NCBI GenBank assembly: GCA_963781675.1
Contig: CAWAGF010000001.1
Location: forward strand, 124,001-188,000
DNA length: 64,000 nt
DNA from: SCTD01 sp963781675
GTDB taxonomy: Bacteria > Actinomycetota > Actinomycetes > Mycobacteriales > SCTD01
Direction: 5' to 3'
The position numbers and the translations under genes were made by a program. A model generated the notes under the pieces. That model made no database searches, was not told where the DNA came from, and saw nothing but the letters and a program-made list of their open reading frames with translations. Of the stretch, positions 27,195 through 36,018 are shown one piece after another (position 1 is the stretch's first letter; each line of letters begins with the position of its first letter).

Positions 27195-27935
27195 TCAGCC
27201 CGACAGGGCCCGCCGGGAGGTCTCCTCGGCCTCGGCCAGCCCGACGCGGAGCCCGGTCAGGTCCTCGCTGAGCCCGCGGATCCGCGTGCCCGCCCCGTCG
27301 TCGCCGCTGCCGGCGCCCATCGCCACGACCTCGGCCATCGACGCGACCAGCGCCTCCAGCCCCAGCACCGAGGACAGCAGCCGGTTGTCGGCCGCACGGG
27401 CCGCGCGGTCCAGCCGCGCCGCCACCTCCAGCTGCGAGCGCACCGCGGCGAGGGACTCCTCGTGGCCGCCGCCCTCGTGCGCCTGCGCCCGTTCGAGCGC
27501 CTGCGCGTCGCGCTGCGCCTGCGCCACGTCCACCCGCTCCAGCGCCTGCCGCAGGACCACCGTCTGCGCGGCGATGCGGGCGATGCCGTCGAGCGCCTCG
27601 CGGGCCTGCTCGTGCACGCTGCCGGCCTGGGCACGCAGGGGCGCGGACGTCGGCGTGCCGGCGATCTCGCCGAGGTCGGCCACCGCCGCCTTCGCCCGGT
27701 CGTAGAGCACCCGGGCCGAGCTGCCCCGCGGCGGGAGCACCAGGCCGGGCGGGGGCTCGCTTCCGGTGTCGTCCCGGCTGGTGAGCGCCTTGACCGCGGT
27801 GCCGACGGCGTAGCCGACCACGCCGATCCCGACCGCCGCCGGAGCGCCGATGCCGACGCCCACACCGGCCAGCGCGCCGAGGAACGTCCCGGCGCCGAAC
27901 GTCCACGGGTCGGCCAGCAGCCGCGCGAGCCTCAC
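27195..27935 (-). CDS. Membrane-associated coiled-coil protein downstream of the VWA gene
   Basis: 246 residues. The N-terminus has a hydrophobic Gly/Ala-rich stretch (FGAGTFLGALAGVGVGIGAP), probably a membrane hairpin. The rest is a long Ala/Glu/Gln-rich helix (about 95-246) likely to form a coiled coil. No function is recognised. The GTG at 27935 lies 10 bp after the VWA stop, so they form an operon, and a role with the VWA/solute-binding protein is inferred. Confidence 0.65.
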   Translation of the reverse strand: MRLARLLADPWTFGAGTFLGALAGVGVGIGAPAAVGIGVVGYAVGTAVKALTSRDDTGSEPPPGLVLPPRGSSARVLYDRAKAAVADLGEIAGTPTSAPLRAQAGSVHEQAREALDGIARIAAQTVVLRQALERVDVAQAQRDAQALERAQAHEGGGHEESLAAVRSQLEVAARLDRAARAADNRLLSSVLGLEALVASMAEVVAMGAGSGDDGAGTRIRGLSEDLTGLRVGLAEAEETSRRALSG

Positions 27936-27945
27936 CAGCGACCGG

Positions 27946-29739
27946 TCAGAAGTTCGAGACGACGTCGGACAGGACCTTCTCGATGCTCGTCTCCTTGCGC
28001 GCGTCGTAGGCCGCACCGGTGGACGCCTCGGCGATCTGCTTGAGCTCGTCGAGGCCGGCGTCGCTGCCGAAGGCGACCGTGAAGACGCGCACCGTGCGGG
28101 AGGCGTCCTCGCCCGGGCGCAGCGAGGCGAGCAGCCGGTCCAGGTCGCTGTCCGGGTCGTCGTTCTTGCCGTCCGTCATCACCACGACGGCGTTGATGAG
28201 CCCGGGCTGGAACTCCCGCACCATCTGGTCGTGCGCGGTGCGGGTGGACGCGTACAGCGCCGTACCGCCCTCCGGGAACAGGCCGCGCGCCGCCGTCACC
28301 AGCGGGCTGAGGTTCTTGTTCACCGGCCCGACCGGCACGTCGACGCGGTAGTCGGAGGAGAACGTCACGAGGCCGACCTGGTCGAGCGGGCCGAAGCCGC
28401 CGAACGCCTTGGCCGCTGCCTCCCGCGCGAGCTCGATGCGGTTGTCGTCCTGCATGCTCCCGGAGCGGTCGATGACGAACAGCACCCGCGCCTTCTTGCG
28501 CAGGTCGCGCCACGAGTCGCGGATGAGCGCCAGCACCGGCGGTGAGGGCGGCGTCAGCTCGACCTTCGGCTGCTCCGGCAGGGCGCCGTTCTTGCGCGAG
28601 ACGAGCGCACCGGCGGTGCCGTCCGCGGCGCGGAACCCGATGTCGGTGAAGCGGCGCTGCGACGCCTTCGAGGTGGCGTAGGCGAGGAAGTCGGCCGCCG
28701 CGGCCTGCTTGGTCGCGTCCACCCAGTCGGCGCTGAGGGTGACGTAGGGGTTGTCGGAGAAGACCGTCCCCTCCTTCGGGTAGACGGCCGCGAGCGGGAT
28801 CCGCGGCGGCTTGCCGTTGCCGCCGACGCTCGGGTCGCCGCGGTTGTAGTCGAGCAGCGACTTCTCCTCGACCGCGATCGCCGAGACGTACGCCAGGCCG
28901 CGGCCGTCGCGGTCGGCCTTCGCCTGGTTGGCGAGGAACGTCAGCGTGGTCGGCCCGTAGTGGACGGCCGCCTGCTCGATGCCCTGGACGTACGCCCGGA
29001 CCTTCGGGTCGTTGACGTTCTTCGGCGTGAGGTCGCTCGACAGCCCGGTGGCTGCGAAGTTCGCGCCGACCAGCGCGTGCAGGCCGCTCGTCGAGAGCTC
29101 CGGATTGGTCTTGCCGAGGCGGAACGGGCCGTACTCCGGGTGCCCGAGCGCGCCCCACCCGCGCGGGTCCTTGGTGAGCGCGAGCAGGTCCGACCAGCCG
29201 GGCTGCTTCGCGGGCCAGCCGAGCGCCTCGGCCATCGGCTGCGGCATCGCGATCACGAGCGGCGTGCGCACCAGGCTGGGCAGCTCGCCCTCCGGGACCA
29301 GCGCGGGCTTGTCCTGCTTGCGCAGCGCGTCGGACAGCAGGCCCGGCCAGGAGGACGACGAGGGCGACCACACGTCCGGGCGCGGGCCGTCCGTCGCCTC
29401 CACCCAGCCGCGGGCGAGGGCGACCTGCGCGGCGCCGGAGGCCTTCTCGGTGACCGTCACGTCGACGCAGCCGGTGTCGGACTCGCCGTCGTCCTCGGCG
29501 TACGCCTGGGCGATCTCGGTGAGGATCGCGGTCTTCTCCGGGCTGACCGCGAGCACCAGCTCGGTCGAGGGCCCGTCGCACGAGGACTCCGCCGTGACGG
29601 GCCTGCCGGCCGCGGCGCCCCCGTCGTCCCCGCCGCCGGTGAGCATGCGGACGACGAGGATGAGCACGATGCCCGCGACGACCGCGGCGATCGCCGGCAG
29701 CGCGCGCGACCCGGAGGACGACCGGCCTGGGGAGGTCAT
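27946..29739 (-). CDS. Solute-binding-like and von Willebrand A domain membrane protein
   Basis: 597 residues. An N-terminal membrane anchor (ALPAIAAVVAGIVLILVVRML) is followed by a region like bacterial extracellular solute-binding proteins (about 55-370; LVRTPLVIAMPQPMAEALGW). A C-terminal VWA domain (about 400-597) has an intact metal-ion site: DRSGSMQ (DxSxS), later the Thr in EGGTALYAST and Asp in VVMTDGKNDD. Such fusions occur in actinobacteria next to TerD/TelA-like genes; the ligand is unknown. It leads a two-gene unit with the coiled-coil gene. Confidence 0.85.
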   Translation of the reverse strand: MTSPGRSSSGSRALPAIAAVVAGIVLILVVRMLTGGGDDGGAAAGRPVTAESSCDGPSTELVLAVSPEKTAILTEIAQAYAEDDGESDTGCVDVTVTEKASGAAQVALARGWVEATDGPRPDVWSPSSSSWPGLLSDALRKQDKPALVPEGELPSLVRTPLVIAMPQPMAEALGWPAKQPGWSDLLALTKDPRGWGALGHPEYGPFRLGKTNPELSTSGLHALVGANFAATGLSSDLTPKNVNDPKVRAYVQGIEQAAVHYGPTTLTFLANQAKADRDGRGLAYVSAIAVEEKSLLDYNRGDPSVGGNGKPPRIPLAAVYPKEGTVFSDNPYVTLSADWVDATKQAAAADFLAYATSKASQRRFTDIGFRAADGTAGALVSRKNGALPEQPKVELTPPSPPVLALIRDSWRDLRKKARVLFVIDRSGSMQDDNRIELAREAAAKAFGGFGPLDQVGLVTFSSDYRVDVPVGPVNKNLSPLVTAARGLFPEGGTALYASTRTAHDQMVREFQPGLINAVVVMTDGKNDDPDSDLDRLLASLRPGEDASRTVRVFTVAFGSDAGLDELKQIAEASTGAAYDARKETSIEKVLSDVVSNF

Positions 29740-29764
29740 GGGCACAGCGTGCCACCGCCAGGGG

Positions 29765-31228
29765 CTATCCCCAGACCAGACCGGTCATCGGGTCGGACAG
29801 CACCCGGGCGACGTCGGACAGGAACTGCGAGCCGAGCGCGCCGTCGACGTTGCGGTGGTCGAACGACAGCGACAGCTGGGTGACCTGGCGCGGGACGATC
29901 TGGCCGTCGACCACCCACGGCGTCGGCCGCACCGCGCCGAAGCACAGGATCGCGGACTCGCCCGGGTTGAGGATCGGTGTGCCGTTGTCCACGCCGAACA
30001 TGCCGACGTTGGTGATGGTGATCGTGCCGCCGGCCATGTCCGCGGGCTGCGTCTTGCCGGCGCGGGCGGTCTCGGTCAGGTCCTGCAGGGCGCGGGCCAG
30101 CTCCGGCAGCGACATCTGGTCGGCGTCCTTGACGTTCGGCACGAGCAGCCCGCGCGGGGTCGCCGCGGCGATGCCGAGGTTCACGTAGTCCTTGACCACG
30201 ATCTCCTGCGCCGCCTCGTCCCACGTCGCGTTGATCTCCGGGTTGCGGGAGATCGCCAGCAGCAGCGCCTTGGCCACGAACAGCAGCGGCGTCACCTTGA
30301 CGTCGCGGAACTCCGGCAGAGCCTGCACCCGCGGGCGCAGCTCCATGGTCGGCGTCATGTCCAAGGTGATGAACTCGGTGACGTGCGGCGCCGTGAACGC
30401 GCTCTCCACCATGGCGGCGGCGGTGTGCTTGCGCACGCCCTTGACCGGGATCCGCCGCTCGCGGGTCGCCGGGTCGTACGCCTGCGCACTCCCCGCGGAC
30501 GGCACCGCGGACGTGGCGCCCTCGACGTCGGCCCGGGTGATGCTGCCGCCGGGACCGGTGCCGGTGAGTGCCGACAGGTCGACCCCGAGCTCCTTGGCGA
30601 GCTTGCGCACCGGCGGCTTGGCCAGCACCGTCGCGCCGCCCGCGACCTTGGCGGCGGTCTCGCCGACCTGCACCGCCGACACGCGGGCCGGGGCGGGCGG
30701 CGCGGCCGGCGCCGACGGCGCGTCCGTGCGGGCGCGGCGCTTGGCGGTCACGGACTTCGGCCCGTAGCCGACGAGCGTGGCGGTGCGGCCGCTCGGCCCG
30801 ACCTCGCCGATGAGCGCGCCCTGCGGGCCGGCAGCGTCGGCGGCCGGCCGCGGCACGGTGTCCGCGACGACGTCGGCCTGCGAGCCGACCGCACTGGCGT
30901 CCTTGGTCGCGCGGGACTCGACCGGGTTGGCCGCGGCACCGGCAGCGGCGTTGCCCGCGACCTCCTCGAGCGGACCGGCGGACGGGTCGGTGTCGAAGGT
31001 GATGATCGGCGAGCCGACGTCGACCGTCTCGCCCGCCTGGTGGTGGATCTCAGTGACCACGCCGGCGTACGGCGACGGCACCTCGACCGCGGCCTTGGCG
31101 GTCTCCACCTCGACGATCGGCTGGTTGAGCTTCACCTCGTCGCCGGGCTCGACCATCCACTGCAGGATCTCGCCCTCGGTGAGCCCCTCGCCGAGGTCGG
31201 GCAGCTTGAACTGCTTCAGGCGGCTCAT
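29765..31228 (-). CDS. bkdC: 2-oxoacid dehydrogenase E2 (branched-chain type)
   Basis: Dihydrolipoyl acyltransferase, 487 residues. The lipoyl domain (about 1-80) carries the lipoylated Lys in VETAKAAVEVP. An Ala/Pro linker follows, then the E1/E3-binding domain (LAKPPVRKLAKELGVDLSAL, TGPGGSITRADV) and the catalytic domain ending with the active-site motif LSFDHRNVDGA. It transfers the acyl group from lipoate to CoA. The ATG overlaps the E1-beta stop by one base. Order E1a-E1b-E2 is that of mycobacterial BkdABC, which favours branched-chain over pyruvate substrates. Confidence 0.93.
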   Translation of the reverse strand: MSRLKQFKLPDLGEGLTEGEILQWMVEPGDEVKLNQPIVEVETAKAAVEVPSPYAGVVTEIHHQAGETVDVGSPIITFDTDPSAGPLEEVAGNAAAGAAANPVESRATKDASAVGSQADVVADTVPRPAADAAGPQGALIGEVGPSGRTATLVGYGPKSVTAKRRARTDAPSAPAAPPAPARVSAVQVGETAAKVAGGATVLAKPPVRKLAKELGVDLSALTGTGPGGSITRADVEGATSAVPSAGSAQAYDPATRERRIPVKGVRKHTAAAMVESAFTAPHVTEFITLDMTPTMELRPRVQALPEFRDVKVTPLLFVAKALLLAISRNPEINATWDEAAQEIVVKDYVNLGIAAATPRGLLVPNVKDADQMSLPELARALQDLTETARAGKTQPADMAGGTITITNVGMFGVDNGTPILNPGESAILCFGAVRPTPWVVDGQIVPRQVTQLSLSFDHRNVDGALGSQFLSDVARVLSDPMTGLVWG

Positions 31229-32202
31229 CAGTACCCCAGGGAGCGGTCGACGGCGTGCAGGACCCGGTCGAGGTCCGGCAGGTACTCCTCCTCCACCCGC
31301 GACGGCGGGTAGGGGGTGTCGAACCCGGTCACGCGGAGCACCGGGGCCTCCATCTCGTAGTACAGCTCCTCCGACAGCCGGGCCGCGATCTCCGCGCCGA
31401 GGCCGACGTACGACGGCGCCTCGTGCACGACGATCGCCCGTCCCGTACGGCGGACCGAGGCCAGCACGGTCGGGAAGTCCAGCGGCGACAGCGAGCGCAG
31501 GTCCACGACCTCGAGCGAGCGGCCGTCCTCCTCCGCCGCGGTGGCGGCGTCCATGCAGGTCTTCACCATCGGGCCGTACGCGATGAGCGTCGCGTCGCTG
31601 CCCTCGCGCACGACGCGGGCGCCCCACAGCGGGTCGGGCGTCATCGTGGTGTCGACGTCGGCCTTCTCCCAGTACCGCCGCTTGGGCTCGAAGAACAGCA
31701 CCGGGTCGTCGCTGGCGATCGCCTGCTGGATCATGAAGTGCGCGTCGACCGGGTTCGAGCAGGTGACGACCTTCAGGCCGGCGGTGTGCGCGAAGTACGC
31801 CTCGGGGCTCTCGCTGTGGTGCTCGACCGCACCGATGCCGCCGCCGAACGGCACGCGGATCGTGACCGGCATCTTCACCTGGCCGCGGCTGCGCGCGTGG
31901 ATCTTGGCGAGCTGGCTGACGATCTGGTCGTACGCCGGGTAGATGAAGCCGTCGAACTGGATCTCGCACACCGGCCGGTAGCCGCGGATCGCCAGGCCGA
32001 TCGCCGTGCCGACGATGCCGGACTCGGCCAGCGGGGTGTCGAAGACGCGGTCCTCGCCGAAGTCCTTCTGCAGGCCGTCGGTGACGCGGAAGACGCCGCC
32101 GAGCTTGCCGATGTCCTCGCCCATGATGAGGACCTTCGGGTCCTTCTCCATGGCGGTGCGCAGGCCTTCGTTGAGCGCCTTGGCCATCGTGAGCTGGGCC
32201 AT
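31228..32202 (-). CDS. bkdB: 2-oxoacid dehydrogenase E1 beta subunit
   Basis: 324 residues, transketolase-like pyrimidine-binding subunit. Conserved segments are MGEDIGKLGGVFRVTDGL, FDTPLAESGIVGTAIGLA, VPFGGGIGAVEHHSESPE and VVDLRSLSPLDFPTV. It pairs with E1-alpha in thiamine-diphosphate decarboxylation of 2-oxoacids. ATG start; its stop overlaps the start of E2. The middle gene of a tight three-gene operon. Confidence 0.94.
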   Translation of the reverse strand: MAQLTMAKALNEGLRTAMEKDPKVLIMGEDIGKLGGVFRVTDGLQKDFGEDRVFDTPLAESGIVGTAIGLAIRGYRPVCEIQFDGFIYPAYDQIVSQLAKIHARSRGQVKMPVTIRVPFGGGIGAVEHHSESPEAYFAHTAGLKVVTCSNPVDAHFMIQQAIASDDPVLFFEPKRRYWEKADVDTTMTPDPLWGARVVREGSDATLIAYGPMVKTCMDAATAAEEDGRSLEVVDLRSLSPLDFPTVLASVRRTGRAIVVHEAPSYVGLGAEIAARLSEELYYEMEAPVLRVTGFDTPYPPSRVEEEYLPDLDRVLHAVDRSLGY

Positions 32203-33368
32203 CAGTGGCTCCCCTCGCTGAAGCCCTCGAGGTAGGCGGCGAAGCCCGCGCGCTGCTCCTGCAGGAGGGGGGTGGTCTCGTCGTACACCTCGTCGAAGAT
32301 CGACAGCGGCTCCGGGTCGGGCATCTCCAGGCAGCCCTTGCGGATGCGCGCGGCCAGCTCGTCGGCATCGGCCTCGAGCTGCTCGAAGAACGCGCTGTCC
32401 ACCAGCTGCTGCTTGTAGAGGAAGGACTTCATCCGCTCGAGCGGGTCCTTGAGCTTCCACGCCTCGAGCTCGCTGGCGAGGCGGTAGCGCGTCGGGTCGT
32501 CCGAGGTGGTGTGCGCGCCCATCCGGTAGGTGAAGGCCTCGACCAGCGTCGGGCCCTGGCCGTTGCGGGCGTCGTCCAGCGCCTTGCGCGTCACGGCGTA
32601 CGAGGCCAGGACGTCGTTGCCGTCGACCCGGACGCCGGGGAAGCCGAAGCCCTCGGCCCGCTTGTAGAGCGGGATGCGGCTCTGGCTGGTCGTCGGGGTG
32701 GAGATGCCCCACTGGTTGTTCTGGCAGAAGAAGACGACCGGTGCGTTGTAGACGCTCGCCCACACGAAGGCCTCGTTCACGTCGCCCTGGCTGCTGGCGC
32801 CGTCGCCGAAGTAGGCGATGACCGCCTCGCCGTCGGTCCCGTCGTGCTGCGGGCCGACCGCGCCGTCCTTGGTGATGCCCATGGCGTAGCCGGTCGCGTG
32901 CAGCGTCTGGCTGCCGATGACGATCGTGTAGAGGTTGAAGCGCTTCTCCTGCGGGTCCCAGCCGCCGTTGCTCGCGCCGCGGAACAGCCCCAGCAGCTTG
33001 AGCGGGTCGACGCCCTTGCACCAGGCGACGCCGTGCTCGCGGTAGGTGGGGAAGGCGAAGTCCTTCTCGCGCAGCGCCCGGCCGGAGCCGACCTGGGCGG
33101 CCTCCTGGCCGAGCAGCGCGGCCCAGATGCCGAGCTCGCCCTGGCGCTGCAGCGCGGTGGCCTCCACGTCGATGCGCCGGACGAGCACCAGGTCGCGGTA
33201 GAGCTCGCGGTACTGCTCGTCGGTCAGGTCGACGTCGTAGTCCGGGTGGTGCACGCGCTCGCCCTCGGGCGTCAGCAGCTGCACCAGCTCGGCGCCGGCC
33301 GTGGTGCTGGTCGCCTCACCGGGGGGCGCCGCCTCACCCGGGGCGGCGGGCAGGTCCGTCAGGGACAC
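32202..33368 (-). CDS. bkdA: 2-oxoacid dehydrogenase E1 alpha subunit
   Basis: 388 residues. The thiamine-diphosphate motif is GDGASSQGDVNEAFVWASVYNAPVVFFCQNNQW in outline (GDG-x~27-NN). The N-terminal FPTYREHGVAWCKG and the phosphorylation-loop region YRMGAHTTSDDPTRYR are typical of branched-chain E1-alpha. GTG start with GAGGAGA upstream; the stop overlaps the E1-beta start. No lipoamide dehydrogenase (E3) gene is in the operon, so E3 must come from elsewhere. Confidence 0.94.
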   Translation of the reverse strand: MSLTDLPAAPGEAAPPGEATSTTAGAELVQLLTPEGERVHHPDYDVDLTDEQYRELYRDLVLVRRIDVEATALQRQGELGIWAALLGQEAAQVGSGRALREKDFAFPTYREHGVAWCKGVDPLKLLGLFRGASNGGWDPQEKRFNLYTIVIGSQTLHATGYAMGITKDGAVGPQHDGTDGEAVIAYFGDGASSQGDVNEAFVWASVYNAPVVFFCQNNQWGISTPTTSQSRIPLYKRAEGFGFPGVRVDGNDVLASYAVTRKALDDARNGQGPTLVEAFTYRMGAHTTSDDPTRYRLASELEAWKLKDPLERMKSFLYKQQLVDSAFFEQLEADADELAARIRKGCLEMPDPEPLSIFDEVYDETTPLLQEQRAGFAAYLEGFSEGSH

Positions 33369-33512
33369 GGGTCTCCTCTAGCGCTCGTGCACCGTCTCCG
33401 GGGTCACCGGCTGCGGCGGGGCGGCACCGGGGCGCGGGATGAGCGCCCAGGCGTGCGCGAGCAGTGTGGCAGACGGCGGTCGCCGGGTGTGACCTGTGTC
33501 GCACTGCCGGCA

Positions 33513-33550
33513 GGCGGGTCAGCGCTGGCGGGGCGGGTCAGCGCTGGCGG
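33513..33550. repeat. 19-bp perfect tandem repeat, two copies
   Basis: GGCGGGTCAGCGCTGGCGG occurs at 33513-33531 and 33532-33550. It spans the stop codon of the Lys/Ala-rich protein, so the end of that gene has been duplicated. Confidence 0.85.
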
Positions 33551-34545
33551 GCGGCCGGGGACGGCCGGGATGCCTTCTTCGCCTTGCGCGCGCTCTTGGC
33601 CGCCTTCTTGTCGGCCTTCTTGTCGGCCTTCTCGTCGGCCTTCTGTCGGCCTTCTCGTCGGCCTTCTCGTCGGCCTTCTGCGCGGCCTGCTGGGCCTTCT
33701 CGTCGCCCGGCTGCTGCGCGGCCCTGCTCGGCGCAGCAGCGCGCTCGCCGGCGGACGGCCCGTCCGCGTCGGCGGCCCGCTTGCTGCCCTTGCTGCGCTC
33801 GTCCCGCTCGTCCCGCTCGCTCCCGACCTTCCCCGCGGCCTTGCGCTGCGCCTGGCGCGGCCTTGCGCTGCGCCTGGGCGGCCTTGCGCTGCGCCTGGGC
33901 GGCCTTGCCGGCGGCGCGTCCTGCGGAGACAGCCGGGGAGGCGGGGACAGCGGGGGACGTGCCCGGCACCGCTGGGGTCGCGGGCTGCGCGCCGCGGACC
34001 GGGCCGTCCACGTCCGGGTCGGCCGCCCCGACGGGCGCACGCGGGCCGAAGACGGGCTCGGGCACCGGTTCGCCGGGCACCGCGGGCGGGAGCGGCTCCA
34101 CCGGGGCGGTCGGGGCCACGGGGTCCACCGCGTCCGGGGCGGGGACCGGAAGCACCGGCGTCAGCTCGGGGAGCGCGAGCGGGACCGCCGGGGCGAAGCG
34201 CGGGTCGAGGACGGCGAGGGGCAGCGTCACCACCGGCAGCGTCACCACCGGCGGCGCCGCTACGCGCGTGGTGGTGCCGCCGGCGCCGGCAGGGGCGGTC
34301 GCGCGGCCGGGCGGGACGACGGTGCCGAGCGCCGCCGGCGGCAGGACGACCACCGGCGGCCGGGCGGGCGCGGCGGCCGGCGGGGCCTGCGGCTCCACGA
34401 CCGGGGCGGGCGGCACGACGGCGGCGGTCCCGGTGAGGACGACCAGGGCGGTGGCGCCGGAGGTCACCCCGACGAGGGCGGCGGTAGCCAGCCCGAGCAC
34501 GCCGCGCGAGGGCCCGGCGACCCGTACCGCGCTCTGCTCCACCAC
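33538..34545 (-). CDS. Single-pass protein with Pro-rich and Lys/Ala-repeat regions, two frameshifts
   Basis: About 335 residues. A short N-terminus and one membrane helix (LGLATAALVGVTSGATALVVL) are followed by a long Pro/Ala/Val-rich stretch (about 40-210). The C-terminal half is highly charged, with KAAQAQR repeats and then KADEKADKKAD repeats, like histone H1-type tails. An extra base near 33860 and a missing base near 33644 break the frame; correcting both gives continuous Lys/Ala/Asp repeats ending KKASRPSPAARQR. The function is unknown; an envelope protein with a basic tail, or nucleoid or cell-wall contact, is conceivable. Confidence 0.6.
   Translation of the reverse strand: MVEQSAVRVAGPSRGVLGLATAALVGVTSGATALVVLTGTAAVVPPAPVVEPQAPPAAAPARPPVVVLPPAALGTVVPPGRATAPAGAGGTTTRVAAPPVVTLPVVTLPLAVLDPRFAPAVPLALPELTPVLPVPAPDAVDPVAPTAPVEPLPPAVPGEPVPEPVFGPRAPVGAADPDVDGPVRGAQPATPAVPGTSPAVPASPAVSAGRAAGKAAQAQRKAAQAQRKAAPGAAQGRGEGRERAGRAGRAQQGQQAGRRRGRAVRRRARCCAEQGRAAAGRREGPAGRAEGRREGRREGRQKADEKADKKADKKAAKSARKAKKASRPSPAARQR
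33604..33680. repeat. 12-bp tandem repeats encoding K-A-D-(E/K)
   Basis: Unit TTCT(T/C)GTCGGCC repeated about six times, one copy short by a base at about 33644, which shifts the frame. It encodes the KADEKADKK tail on the minus strand. Such repeats are prone to slippage both in vivo and in assembly. Confidence 0.8.
33838..33904. repeat. 21-bp tandem repeats encoding KAAQAQR
   Basis: About three copies of GGCCTTGCGCTGCGCCTGG(G)C. The first copy in plus-strand order carries an additional base near 33860 that breaks the reading frame of the host gene. Confidence 0.8.
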
Positions 34546-34642
34546 GTCCGTTCCCGTTCCCGCTCGACCTGGTCAGGCACGATGCGTAGTTTTGTGACTA
34601 CTCAAAGTACCGGTGAGAGAGGACAGTTCGCCACCGGAGCGG

Positions 34643-35113
34643 TCACTCCTGCCGCTCTGCCCGTTCCTTCACCCGGGCGAGCGTCTGCTCGATGCTGGTC
34701 GCGGTGAACCCGTCGCGGTCCGAGACGCCGGTCACGGCCTTGCCGAGCACAGCGAGCAGCGCGCCGCGGCGGTCGGTCCAGGTCTCGGTCAGCCGCACGC
34801 CCTCGCCGTCGGGCTGCACGTCGTACGCCCACTCGGCGGCCTTCATCCCGACGGCGCTGACCTCGAAGGCGAACTCCCGGCCGGGCACGCAGCGGACCAC
34901 CTCGCAGCGGGTGGACCAGCGGCGCAGGCCCCGTGCGTTGCGGCCGCGGAACACCGACCCGACGGCCGGTCCGTCACCGCGCACCCACGTGCCGCCGACC
35001 GCCTCAGGGCTGTACTCGCCCATGCGCGGCAGGTCGCTCACCAGCGCCCAGACCCGGTCCGCCGGCGCGGCGATCGACGTGCTGCGGGAGACGACCGTCG
35101 GGTCCGGGGGCAT
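34643..35113 (-). CDS. SRPBCC (START-like) family protein
   Basis: 156 residues. The polyketide-cyclase/START-like fold is indicated by TSIAAPADRVWALVSDLPRMGEYSPE at the start, then GSVFRGRN, a central beta-sheet (GREFAFEVSAVGMKAAEWAY) and a long C-terminal helix (SIEQTLARVKERAERQE). It binds hydrophobic ligands in a cavity; the ligand is unknown. The ATG at 35113 is preferred: a TAGCGT -10 element lies seven bases upstream, as for leaderless mRNAs. GTG 35122 is an alternative. Confidence 0.82.
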   Translation of the reverse strand: MPPDPTVVSRSTSIAAPADRVWALVSDLPRMGEYSPEAVGGTWVRGDGPAVGSVFRGRNARGLRRWSTRCEVVRCVPGREFAFEVSAVGMKAAEWAYDVQPDGEGVRLTETWTDRRGALLAVLGKAVTGVSDRDGFTATSIEQTLARVKERAERQE

Positions 35114-35204
35114 GCGCGTCACGCTAGTGCGCAAGGGCTGCCCGCGGGGGTTCCCGGCGGTTCCCGTGCGACCGGGTGCGTGCCCGGTACCCCGGCGGGG
35201 GATC

Positions 35205-35639
35205 ATGCCCCGCATGCCGTCGCTCTCCGCCTGCTCGCGCCCTCTGCTCGCCCTGCTGCTGGCCCTGCCGCTGGCGGCCTGCGGCGACGGCGCGGACCCC
35301 CAGCCGTCGGGCGACCGGCCGATCGTCGTCGAACCGGACACCCCGTCCGTCGCCTCCGGCGTCGCCGACCCGACCGCACCGCGCATCGTGAGCATCGTCG
35401 TGACCGGCAAGGACCTCACCGGGGACACCGGCGTCGTCGAGCTCAAGCGCAACGTGCCCGTGCGGCTCGTCGTCATCAGCGACCGCGCGGACACCGTCGT
35501 GGTGCAGGGCCTGGACCTCACGGCCCTGGCCACCGCGGAGGTCCCGGTGCAGCTGGACTTCCTGGCCAGCCGCGCCGGGGAGTTCCCGGTGGTGCTGGAC
35601 GGGAGCGGCGTCGAGCTGACCCGGCTCCGGGTCCGTTAG
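35205..35639 (+). CDS. Lipoprotein with cupredoxin-like domain
   Basis: 144 residues. The signal peptide ends in the lipobox LPLAACGDG, with the Cys at residue 25. The mature part has a beta-sandwich pattern (PRIVSIVVTGKDLTG, KRNVPVRLVVISDRADTVVV, AGEFPVVLDGSGVEL) like cupredoxin-type domains, but the copper ligands Cys-x-His-x-Met are missing, so copper binding is doubtful. ATG 35205 follows GGGGGATC. The stop overlaps that of the convergent EthD gene. Confidence 0.78.
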   Translation: MPRMPSLSACSRPLLALLLALPLAACGDGADPQPSGDRPIVVEPDTPSVASGVADPTAPRIVSIVVTGKDLTGDTGVVELKRNVPVRLVVISDRADTVVVQGLDLTALATAEVPVQLDFLASRAGEFPVVLDGSGVELTRLRVR

Positions 35640-35953
35640 GCCGGGTCGACCTCGCTGACGAGCATCGTCACGGTCGACCCCGTGCGCCCGGCCAGGCCGA
35701 AGGCGTCCTTCGCGGTCTGCCGGCCCTGCTCCGAGCCGAGCGCGGCCTGCATGGTCGCCGGGTCCGCCCAGTACAGCTCCGCCATCCGGTGGTAGGGCGC
35801 CGGGCTCCCGTCGGGCGTGCCGACGACGACGGAGGTCTCCGCGCGCAGCAGGTCAGGCAGCGCCAGCGCGAGCGGGACGTGCACCGACGTGTAGTGGGCG
35901 TCGAACTCCTCGACCTGCGCCGGCGGGGAGTAGAGGACCGTGAGCTTCACCAT
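35636..35953 (-). CDS. EthD-domain protein
   Basis: 105-residue ferredoxin-like (dimeric alpha-beta barrel) protein: MVKLTVLYSPPAQVEEFDAHY, HVPLALALPDLL and YHRMAELYWADPATMQAAL are characteristic of the EthD family, first seen in an ether-degradation cluster. The specific activity is unknown. Overlaps the lipoprotein gene tail-to-tail by 4 bp. Confidence 0.85.
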   Translation of the reverse strand: MVKLTVLYSPPAQVEEFDAHYTSVHVPLALALPDLLRAETSVVVGTPDGSPAPYHRMAELYWADPATMQAALGSEQGRQTAKDAFGLAGRTGSTVTMLVSEVDPA

Positions 35954-36018
35954 GCCGGCGACGGTACGGCCCGGTCCGGCAGCAGGAAGTCGGCCCTGCC
36001 CTGTCGAAACAGCCGCCC

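Noticed and set aside
33604..33904. CRISPR-like array
   Set aside because: The 12- and 21-bp repeats are contiguous, lie in a coding region and have no spacers or cas genes.
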